Origin: Lunularia cruciata
Lineage: Eukaryota; Streptophyta; Marchantiopsida; Lunulariales; Lunulariaceae
Length of the DNA: 64,000 nt
Reading direction: 5' to 3'
Assembly (NCBI GenBank): GCA_948567375.1
Contig: OX419757.1
Coordinates: forward strand, 50,031,665 to 50,095,664
Position 1 is the stretch's first letter; each line of letters begins with the position of its first letter. Under the pieces are notes generated by a model. It was given only the letters and a program-made list of their open reading frames with translations, ran no database searches and had not been told where the DNA came from. The position numbers and the translations under genes are program-made. Positions 53,196 to 62,211 of this stretch are shown in pieces.

Positions 53196-54194
53196 CAGCT
53201 CTAGCCGAATTGACAACTTTACAATAGCTCCAGCCTCGAATTCGAGACCTGTGGCAGTTCATCCGTCTCCCGGTGCATCTATTCTCTGCGTTCACTAGAC
53301 GGGCACCCACTTTCTTTACTAAAACCTCGAAAGCAGCCCCTCCTACACTGAACCCCGTTATCCCTTATCTCAGCTAATTGACTGTCATTCTCATGAGTAC
53401 AATAAAATATTTTTGGTCTTGACATTTTCTTCGTTTTAATCGTCTCTAAAGTTTCTAACTTATTGGTACGTTTATTTCATATCGATAATAATATTCAGTT
53501 CTTTATGAACAAGATCATGTTCTAAGGACGTTTGGTTGAAGGTAGAAATTATTTCGATATTTTCTTATGAATTTACTCTTGAAGTAAAAGAAGTTAATCT
53601 AGTTTATTAGATTTGAAGCATTCACTCAGAAATATTTTGACAGAAATATTTTGAAGGAAATATGACCATTCCAAACCTGACAACTGTTGCTCTTTGTTTC
53701 TCTACTGCAAGGACTTTTCAAGATATTCTTATAAAATGATGAAATATGATCATAAAGTTAAAAAATTGTGGCTGATCAATCAAAATTTTTAAATATTCTC
53801 TTTTCATATTTGCAAAACCATTGTCTTACAGAAATATAGTTTTAAAAACTTCTAGAGTAAAATCGGAGTAATAAATTATTTATGATTACTAAAAAATATT
53901 CTAAAATAATAAAGTATTTAAATTCTATAGAAAATGAGTCCACATATGGTACACTAGAGAATATAAACCTGAAGATATATAGGATGTGTTGATTGTAAAT
54001 CATATGTCTGTATTATAGATTTGCGAAACATGTACATCATGGGAACTAATTATCTTATCTCTATGTATATATTGTGAATCCATATGAAAGAAGGCGACCG
54101 AGTAAAAAAACAAAGGATTGCAAGGGAGAGTAGAAAAATGTAAAATGGGGCTAAGCCCCAATAGAGTCTATATGAGAAATCTGCACTATTGCAC
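53196..54194. other. SMG9 promoter side and AT-rich intergenic DNA
   Basis: The first ~150 bp are the SMG9 leader. From about 53.4 to 54.1 kb the DNA is very AT-rich with no coding signal, repeats or RNA gene that I can see. Confidence 0.5.
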
Positions 54195-54785
54195 CTAGGA
54201 TATTGCACTTAGAATCTGAGCTAAGTCGTACAGTCTACAAACAGCCTGAGCATATGAAGAAACGTCACCTAATATGATTGCTCTCCTATGGATTGCACCA
54301 GCCATTGCTCTCTTTAGAGCAATGGACACATGCGGTTTAAAATATGCTACAAAGTATAGAGTGAGAGTGGTACGCATGGCGCCCAACATGATAAACTCTC
54401 GTGCACTCCCTGACAAATGGGTCAAACACAATGTCCATAACTCCATATAACTCCAAGGCTAGAGGAACAAAGAAGTGACCTCGCTGCCCCGGTACTTGTG
54501 ACCTGCTGCTGCACTTGCCGCCCATCCAAGGGGATGGATAATCACTCCCTACAAAACTATATCCCATGTAGGGTCCATAACCACGACATTTGTTACTATC
54601 ACCTGATCATCTCTGACCAAGTATAAGTCTGCCCTAACATGTGTCGTCTGCAAAGCATATGAGCGCTCTCTCCAAGCCAAGTATCCACTCTCTCATGCCA
54701 TAGCAAACACTATGTCTCTAATAGCATCATTTGTCTTCCAAAAGGACACCGTGTCATATGGACTGTTGCTGCATCTAGTGTAGAA
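54195..54785 (-). pseudogene. Retroelement C-terminal fragment with restriction-like nuclease features
   Basis: Reading leftward, one frame gives WRERSYALQTTHVRADLYLVR, then VIVTNVVVMDPTWD and later AYFKPHVSIALKRAMAGAI, with stops near 54696, 54556 and 54462. A second frame carries FVRECTRVYH. R-A-D-L followed by a V-x-V-x-D-P strand resembles the restriction-like endonuclease at the C-terminus of some non-LTR retrotransposons, and the tail VSIALKRA matches sequences I associate with those retroelements. No reverse transcriptase precedes it, so only a tail piece remains. The assignment is by resemblance and needs a search. Confidence 0.42.
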
Positions 54786-56751
54786 ACACACTCACAAGTG
54801 AGTAATGAAGATGCAGATGGTGTTTTCACAATTCATATCCGTTATTACAAAGACTTTTGGTGCACAAAGAATTCTATCTTTTCTCTAAAAGGAAGCTTAT
54901 GTAAAGATGTGTGTATATTGATAATGGTGATTTTAATCTTCTTCCTAAGCATCTCTCTATGGGAAGTGAAAACAAGAAATGACTTGTTATACTTTCAAGG
55001 CTAGCTTGTAGGAAGAGTGAATTTAACTTAAGTCCCCTGAGATATCTTGCTTCCCCTTTTCCTTTTTGGTTGTTTTAGAAAGCTAATATTTGTTATTCTA
55101 ATCTTCCACCATGCCTTGGATAATCAGTTCGGGAAAAAAGAATATCCAAAGTCCAAAAGGGACTTATGTTCTTGTATATTTCATAGGTGAGTCCATGTGC
55201 AAAGTTGCTGAACACTAAGGCCCACTAACATATGATTTACTTAAGCATGCAACAAGGTTAGTGATGATAATATCTTACAGTACTACTATGACAAAGTAGT
55301 GACCAGATCTTAGCCTCTACGAAGCAAGTTTCTTTAGTATACTTTTATGGTTTCCTAAAGGCTGACATTTAGGTATGATATAATGTCTCTTTATTCAAGT
55401 TGATAGTATTAATTGACTTGTGTGAGATCAGTTCTCGATATTCATATAGCCTATAGTTGTATTAGTCCTTACACGTAATCTGCACAAGTTTCAGATTATA
55501 GATTCAGCTCTTTAAATCAAGGTAAGAAATAGAACAGAAAGTGGGTCGCCCACTTCCTATTTTGTCAAGTGGGTAGATCCAACATAGTAGAAAACTCGAT
55601 TTTGAGTCGTTAGACGGATCTAAACTTTCTCTATTTGGTACTCAATATTCCATTAACGCTTAAGCTTACACCTGCAGACGAGCACTAACCCACACAAACC
55701 ATGGCTCTTCCATTATGCCCAAAGCTTCATCAATCATAATGGGTATTTCTTGGAGTGCAAACAGGCGCTCCACAAAAGTCTGTTCTAAAATGGGTCTTGA
55801 AGCTTTGCTTCCCGGATCGTCTAGTCTGCGAGCTGACGGACTAAAAAGTGTAAACATGGCTTGAAGAGTCTACCTTAGTCTCGTTACGTGAACTGGAAGA
55901 TCATGTGAAGTGTCACATGAGTTTCCTATCTGAGGCATATAATCATGGCAATAACTGAACACATGAACTCGGCTCAAACTGCTGGAACTGCTGGTCCTTT
56001 CGAGGTTTAATCCCCACGTATTATTTGAATCCAGTGCTTTAGGCAAACCATCTTGAATGGCGGGGTTCGCGGTTTATGTCCTGTATAATCGTCTTTGGCT
56101 TCCCGGATGCGTCGAATTATAAACCGGAAACTGGTATGTAGTATGAATGGTGTATTCTGGTGTATATGTGTACTAGCCTATACACGTGAGTCTACAACTG
56201 TATGGTAAACACCTAATATAATGATGTTTGTACGAGCTTGACCATTTTCTTTGATGCAAAAACCAAAAACGATGATGTTTGAAGTTTTGATATATAGGTA
56301 TACGAGAACAGAAGCCGTTCTGGGAGCGGGTTATCGAGAATTCATGAAGTGCAAATGATCGATAAACAATATGTACAAGATACACAACACTAGGAGTATT
56401 AAATCCCGAGGGTAGAATGCATGGAAGGCAAGCTACACGCAAGGCTAGAGTAGTATGAAATCCCTAAGTTAGAAAGCATCGAAGGTAACCTGCAGCAATG
56501 GCATAATCGAAACAAACATATTGAAACACCAGCATATATATAGGAGAAACATCATCGAATGAAAGGCGAAATAACTATCACGTGGAAACCATTAGATAGC
56601 AACACGTACATTTGAGATGCAGCCATCAAAGAAGCGGATACAGTCCTCCCACATAAGTAGAGAAATAAATATATCAGGAAGAAACGGACAGCTGAAGAGG
56701 ATGGAGATAAACTGGGGGCAAGAGACAAGTAATAGTCTGTAAAGATCGCAG
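54786..56751. other. Intergenic, no recognised gene
   Basis: Nothing conserved is visible. A 63-residue frame at 55666-55857 (-) has an ordinary amino-acid mix but no recognisable family and no clear splice context. The remainder is AT-rich. Confidence 0.45.
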
Positions 56752-56921
56752 GTCAAGGAAGAGCTGAGTCAGGAAACGAAAATCGTAGAAGGTGGATGAG
56801 ACAGAGCCATGGAATTATAAATCGCTCAGAGAACGGGTCAAGGAAGAGCTGAGTCAGGAAACGAAAATTGCAGAAGGTGGATGAGACAGAGCACTGGAAG
56901 AATAAATCGCTCAGAGAACGA
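56752..56921. repeat. Tandem duplication, 2 x 85 bp
   Basis: An 85 bp unit beginning GTCAAGGAAGAGCTGAGTCA is repeated directly at about 56837; the copies differ at roughly ten sites. A minus-strand frame passes through both copies but has no homologue that I know. Confidence 0.88.
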
Positions 56922-57539
56922 GGGAAGACGAGCAAAGCATCCGAGGACTTGGATATCGATATATCACAACAAGCGCTATGGATGCCTGAGTCCAGAGAAG
57001 CCCAACAGCTGAGGGAAGCAGAAGATGGCCATAGTACGTCTCCATGAAAACACATGCGACTTCATCAGTGCCTCACACAGTGCCGAAGTAGCTGAGCTAG
57101 AGTCAGTACCCCTCATACCGAGTTTCTGCTCGAAAACTCATGAGTGCCACTGAAGTTTTGATATATACTTCAGAGTCCACTTTCATCAATTGGGTGGCGG
57201 TTCCTAGAAAGCAAGCAATCGAGAGGGCAGGCCTTCAGGTCGGAAATCGCAAAATCAGCAGCCTATATGTGTACTACAAGTAACACATACCGTTTCTGTT
57301 AGAGTGAGCTTCCAATATAACTCTACTCATCACACCAAACACAGTTTTCTCATCTTCAGTTTTCCTGCCAGTTCTGAAGTTCTTTGAAGTTCCAGCCATA
57401 TCAGACATAATTCGAAAAAATTGCAAGCACGCTGTAAGACTTTCACTAGACGTCGCATGTGAGATGCCCCAAACGCATCAACGTAAGTTACAACCTCTTA
57501 GACGTTGAGGAAGCTAAAGACAACCATTTGCATAGCATG
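56922..57539. other. Intergenic, no recognised gene
   Basis: I see no domain, repeat or RNA gene in this stretch. Confidence 0.4.
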
Positions 57540-58153
57540 TGTGCCCATAGTCCGAAGATATTGAGAGTCCTCCGCTGTTGAAGTGAGACCCCAGGGATCT
57601 AAATAGGCATTCCACAGATCCAACTGAAATAAAGTGTGAGTGCAGAACGTTGATTGAACTCTTCTACGAATAAATCAGAATCCTGAGGAGGTGCCTTCTA
57701 TTTGAAGGACCAAAACTCTTGAGTCACATTGTAACATCTTTCTCATTGCTTTGTGGATCAAAATAGTTGTGCACAAATATCACTGACATACATGAAGACT
57801 GCAGGGAAACCGGCATGAAATTTACAGTACTCTTGAAGCCCGGCCCATAAAAAACACCCTCCATGCTGGCAGTGGCACATTTAGTCCATACACATCGCTG
57901 CCTGTAGCCAATTGAAAATAGAATCATTTATCAGCAAGCTACACCAAATGACATCGTCCCGTAAACTGGACTAGACTGTTCTCGTACTCTGCTGTGAAGC
58001 CTTTTAATTTTCAGAACAGATCAAAGGAGAGAGTTCGCTATGCTGTGAAAAACAGGAGAGAAAACTTGTCCAAAACTTTAACCTTCTAGAGGAGAGGACG
58101 ACTCACCTTCGGCCACGAAGTTGGAGACGTTGGAGCGGGTAGAGCGTGTCATG
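57540..58153 (-). pseudogene. Unrecognised gene remnant with exon-like pieces
   Basis: I do not recognise the family. Reading leftward: a short start exon (ATG at 58151) MTRSTRSNVSNFVAEG ending at a good GTGAGT donor; a piece following CTACAG with VYGLNVPLPAWRVFFMGRAS; FHAGFPAVFMYVSDICAQLF in another frame (about 57825-57770); then, after a TTTCAG acceptor at about 57625, LDLWNAYLDPWGLTSTAEDS and YLRTMGTHAMQMVVFSFLN. The pieces look protein-like and lie beside splice signals, but frames change and stops intervene, so this is probably a decayed gene. It lies just downstream of the PPR gene, on the same strand. Confidence 0.35.
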
Positions 58154-58314
58154 AGATTCTACAAGTATCTAGAGCGTTCATCCTGGGACAGTCAAGACTT
58201 TAAGAGGAGGACAGCGAGTCGTGGGTAGCTTTCCGGAAATATATCTTCATTGAACCCTCAACCCTCCAATGTCTTTGGTCTGCGTCGTTCAAGTGTTCAA
58301 AACTTTATCCGAGG

Positions 58315-61062
58315 TCAGCTGGAACTGCTGCGAGGGGGTGACGTATCCCGAGAATTGGCCCTTTTACCGATGATTCTGCGGAAAAGTTTCAGCCCGTCTT
58401 CCAGAAATTCACCTGCCTTGCTAAGAATGTTTGTCAGGATGTTGTAAGTGATATAGTCAGGAGTATGGCCTTGTCTTGTCATTTCTTCAGCAACTTTGTA
58501 AGCATCTCGAACTCTGCCTTCCCTGTGAAGCCCAGTCAGCATGGTGTTGTAAGTTACCAGGTCGGGGATAGAATTTCTTTTCACCTCCTTGAAAATCGAT
58601 AGAGCTTCATCTAATTTGCCTCCCTTGCAAAGCACATCCAGAATCACATTGTAGGTGACGAGATCTGGCTTGCTGCCAGATGATTGCATGGCTTGGTATG
58701 CATCTTCAGCCCTGTCTATTCGTCCTGCTTTCCCAAAACCACGGATGATTGAAGTGTACGTGATAGCGTTGCCACTAATACCTTGGCTTGTCATTTCGGC
58801 AATCAATTGCTCTGCTCCATCAATTTCTCCGGCTTTGCAAAAGCCATCTATCAGAGCACTATATGTGACGACATCGGGTTTGCAGCCCTTCTCTTTCATA
58901 TCTTCAAACATCATCATGGCGTCGTCTATATTATCAGCCTTGCAGAGAGCATCGATAAGAGTTGTGTACGTCACAGCCGTCGGGTTGACCCCCACCTCAT
59001 GCAAGTATTGATACACTTCCCATGCTGCCTCCATATTTCCTGCCTTAGCAAGCCCATTGATTAAGCTGTTGCAAGCCTTCACCTCAACTTTCCAACCCTT
59101 CCTAGTCATCTCCCAAAAGAGTTTGTATGCATCTTCAGCATGCCCAACTCTGGCTAGACTACTCAGTAGTATTGTTTCAACAACCGTACCTCCCTCTGCT
59201 ACCTGTTCTACAAGTTCGAATGCTCTGTTCACTAAATTATTCTCGCAGAAAGCCTTAATCAGTATCTTATACGTGACGAGGTCAGGATTACAGGCCTTGC
59301 CCTTCATATACTTAAACAGCTTGAAAGCATCCTCTATTTGTCCAGATTTGACCAATCCATGAATAAGTGTGTTGTAAGCAATCACATCAGGCACACACTG
59401 CACTTGAACCATCCTCCGGAAGTACTTGCAAGCCTCATCTATTCGTCCAGCTTGGATGAGGCCTTTCAGCAGTTCAGTGTGTGTGATCACATCTGGGGAA
59501 CAGCCATCATCGACCATCTTCTGGAACACACGAAATGCCTCCTCCACATCCTCTGTCCTGCAAAGCATCTCAATCAGGGCGTTATAAGTGCAAACGTCAG
59601 GCTTGAAGCCCATATCTTGCAAGTCCGCGTAGACTTTGAAAGCTCCATCAACATCCCCCAACCTGCCGACGCTGGTAAGGAGAGCATTAAACGTCACCAG
59701 ATCAGGAACACAGCCTTTCTGAATCATCCTGGAGTAGATTTTCGACGCCTTGTCTCCTTTGCCTATCTTCCGCAAGTTATAGAGCATAGCTGTGTAAGTT
59801 ATCACGTCAGGAGTGCACTCACCAGCCTCCATCGCTTCCAACAGTTGCAGGGCATCCTGGTCACGGCCGGACTTGCAAAGACTATCCATCAGTGCAGTGT
59901 AAGTGACAACATCAGGAGCATTGCCTGTACTTTTCATCTCTCCAACGAACTTGTAGGCCTCATCCAGCATTCCCTTTTTGCAGAGCGCGTCTATGAGACT
60001 CGTGTAGGTCACCACATCCGGAGTTCCCGAATTCCCTTTTAGTTGCTCAAACAGCAAAAGAGCATCATCCACTTTCCCCAACTTCCCGTACAGATCGATC
60101 ATGGTATTATATGAAACCACATCAGGACGTAATCCCATTTGAGCAATATCTGCAAACATTCTCGAAGCCTCATCAACTTTCCCCGCTCTGCCCAGCCCAT
60201 CTAGAAGCAAATTATACATCACAATATTGGGTACAAATTCGCCTTTCGTTTGCTCCAGAAGATTAAACGCCTCCTCAACTTTACCGTTCCTGCAGAGCCC
60301 TCTGATCATTATCCCCAAAGTGTACTTATCTGGTCTGCATCCAAGATCCAACATTCTCCTATAAACCTTATATGCCTCCTCTATATGTCCTGACTTCACC
60401 AGTGCATTCATAAGCCCATTATATGCTGTGGTGTTCGGTTTGCATCCGATGATGCTCATTCCAGCAAGGGATGCCAATGCTGCTTCCCACAATCCGGCAC
60501 TACCATAGCTCTGTGCAAGCTTCGTGTGAAACCCTGGACTCATATTGCATCCTTTCTCCGCCATCTCGTTCAGCACCACCTGAATCTCATCAAACATCTT
60601 TGCTCTCCCTAAAACCTCAACCATCATTTTGTACACCACAGAATTGTGCTTATACCCTGGATGCTTACCCGCCCACTTGAAAAAACTCAGAGCGAGCTTC
60701 ACATCCGTCTGCCGTTCCAGAACCTTGAAAACATGTGAAGGTCTAAGTCTGAACTTCAACTTTTTGACCATTTTTTCTACCCTGGGCTCCCATCCTTCTT
60801 CGTCTCTCAAATTGGCGCACAACCTCTCGACGTAAAATTCCATGGGCACAAAAGGCGAAACCTTCTCCCCATCCGTGACTCTTCCGTCCCTCGGAAAGGG
60901 ATACCCATCCCGCACTTCACGTTTTAAGACCGCATCTGTACCTCCAATGCCAATCTTCGCTGGTTGAGCTACAACATTCTTAGCCGCAGCGGCATTGACA
61001 TCACTAATCCGATCCAGGGCAGTGGTCATCCGCCTCGCGGCCAATCTCACGAGCAACCTCAT
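58315..61062 (-). CDS. P-class pentatricopeptide repeat protein, about 22 repeats, likely mitochondrial
   Basis: Intronless frame of 915 residues from ATG 61062; the frame is open further upstream but has no earlier ATG. The N-terminus MRLLVRLAARRMTTALDR is Arg-rich without acidic residues before position 17, typical of a mitochondrial presequence. Then comes W-x-P-x2-E...LALSFFKWAGK, a common lead-in of long P-class proteins, and about 22 consecutive 35-residue PPR motifs, mostly of the form DVVTYxxLIDALCKxGxxDEA. No E, DYW or SMR domain follows; the tail is short and Ser-rich. PPR arrays bind organelle RNA base by base (the residues at position 5 and the last position of each repeat) and act in stability, splicing or translation. 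The repeats are very regular, so a binding site could be predicted. The target and orthologue are not identifiable by eye. Confidence 0.93.
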   Translation of the reverse strand: MRLLVRLAARRMTTALDRISDVNAAAAKNVVAQPAKIGIGGTDAVLKREVRDGYPFPRDGRVTDGEKVSPFVPMEFYVERLCANLRDEEGWEPRVEKMVKKLKFRLRPSHVFKVLERQTDVKLALSFFKWAGKHPGYKHNSVVYKMMVEVLGRAKMFDEIQVVLNEMAEKGCNMSPGFHTKLAQSYGSAGLWEAALASLAGMSIIGCKPNTTAYNGLMNALVKSGHIEEAYKVYRRMLDLGCRPDKYTLGIMIRGLCRNGKVEEAFNLLEQTKGEFVPNIVMYNLLLDGLGRAGKVDEASRMFADIAQMGLRPDVVSYNTMIDLYGKLGKVDDALLLFEQLKGNSGTPDVVTYTSLIDALCKKGMLDEAYKFVGEMKSTGNAPDVVTYTALMDSLCKSGRDQDALQLLEAMEAGECTPDVITYTAMLYNLRKIGKGDKASKIYSRMIQKGCVPDLVTFNALLTSVGRLGDVDGAFKVYADLQDMGFKPDVCTYNALIEMLCRTEDVEEAFRVFQKMVDDGCSPDVITHTELLKGLIQAGRIDEACKYFRRMVQVQCVPDVIAYNTLIHGLVKSGQIEDAFKLFKYMKGKACNPDLVTYKILIKAFCENNLVNRAFELVEQVAEGGTVVETILLSSLARVGHAEDAYKLFWEMTRKGWKVEVKACNSLINGLAKAGNMEAAWEVYQYLHEVGVNPTAVTYTTLIDALCKADNIDDAMMMFEDMKEKGCKPDVVTYSALIDGFCKAGEIDGAEQLIAEMTSQGISGNAITYTSIIRGFGKAGRIDRAEDAYQAMQSSGSKPDLVTYNVILDVLCKGGKLDEALSIFKEVKRNSIPDLVTYNTMLTGLHREGRVRDAYKVAEEMTRQGHTPDYITYNILTNILSKAGEFLEDGLKLFRRIIGKRANSRDTSPPRSSSS

Positions 61063-62211
61063 TTCAGTACATCCACGAGATTGTTTCACGCGAGAATTGA
61101 AGAACCCTCCATCATTTCCCCTTCTCAATCCAAGTACACTAAGTGCAGCAGATTCTCCGATTCAATTCCAGACAGAAGTCCAATTTCGAATTTTACTCTG
61201 CCTGCACAAACTTCGGAGCCCTCGAGTAGTCTACCGCCACTACGAGGGTAACAAGTAATTAATTGCTTCGGCAGAACCCAGACACCTCCAAGTGATGCCC
61301 ATTACCAATCTATCCATGAATCCCAACTTTTCCAAGTTCCCCCATCTTCGTCTTCTTCGTATGTAGGGGCTCCGCGAGAAGAGCAAAGCACATCAAGACA
61401 CTGGCTGTTTTCGGTCCTTTTCGGTGCTTTGTCGGTCTTTGCGGAATCCATCGTTTCTTCTAATGATCGTCACTGTCCTGGATTCCCTTAATTAGACTGT
61501 TTAATTATCCTTCACTTATTAGATTAAGTGGCTTGCTTTAACTTCAAGAGGGATCCTAATTATGTTCTCGTAGAATTAACAACTCTGGCCTTATTTTAAG
61601 CAAAAGCGAAGAACGACCCAACGTTTGATTGTTGGAAGAAATATACTTAAGAGTGTAGGATTCTCTATAATACTTGTTCAAAGCATGTCGTCAACTAGAC
61701 TAACAAACTCATGCATTCTATTTCTAGGTACCATGGACCTTAGTTCTTAAGTTTTAATTAATTGCATGCAAATTCGCAGGGTGTAAAGAGGACTGAGTTA
61801 TGTCAAATATGGACACTTGAACATGATCCACTGGACGATTGATTATACGTGAGCAGATTAGCGAGAATTGGGCTTCTGACCTCTATTCTGTACTTGAATC
61901 TCTTAATTAAACTAATAAGATGATGGAAGTCAGTGTGAGTAAGGCTGCGGTGAGAGAGATGTACGTAACCAAGACCCTTAGGGTTTCTCTAAACCCTGGT
62001 AGGGTCAGGTTTGTGGGAATTGTAACCAGATATGGTGACAGGCACACCTCACCTCAGGGAATGTTGAGCAATTTTATCGATTGAGGTTTGAAGGAGTGAC
62101 GAAGTTCTGGAGGAAGGAGTTGTCGATGTCGACAGAGGGGGATGTCGTCGGCTGAACAGGAGAAGAGTTGTAGACAAACCTGAAATTCGTCGTGGAAAAG
62201 TGTGCGTGGAA
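61063..62211. other. Shared divergent promoter region, PPR gene and ELP1
   Basis: The two genes diverge from this 1.15 kb. The right end is the ELP1 leader. The middle (about 61.45-61.9 kb) is AT-rich with TTAATTA-type words. A perfect telobox palindrome lies at 61980-61997. No other gene is visible. Confidence 0.6.
61980..61997. promoter_or_regulatory. Inverted telobox pair upstream of ELP1
   Basis: AGGGTTT-CTCT-AAACCCT is a perfect 7 bp inverted repeat with a 4 bp spacer, about 215 bp before the ELP1 start codon. Teloboxes (AAACCCT) are bound by plant telomere-repeat-binding factors and are common in promoters of translation-related genes. A role for this copy is inferred. Confidence 0.5.

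Noticed and set aside
54798-55004. 68-residue frame with a hydrophobic segment
   Set aside because: It lacks homology and context; a hydrophobic run in AT-rich DNA is expected by chance.
58655-60042. Several long + strand open frames opposite the PPR gene
   Set aside because: They are antisense shadows of the repetitive PPR coding sequence and show no family resemblance.
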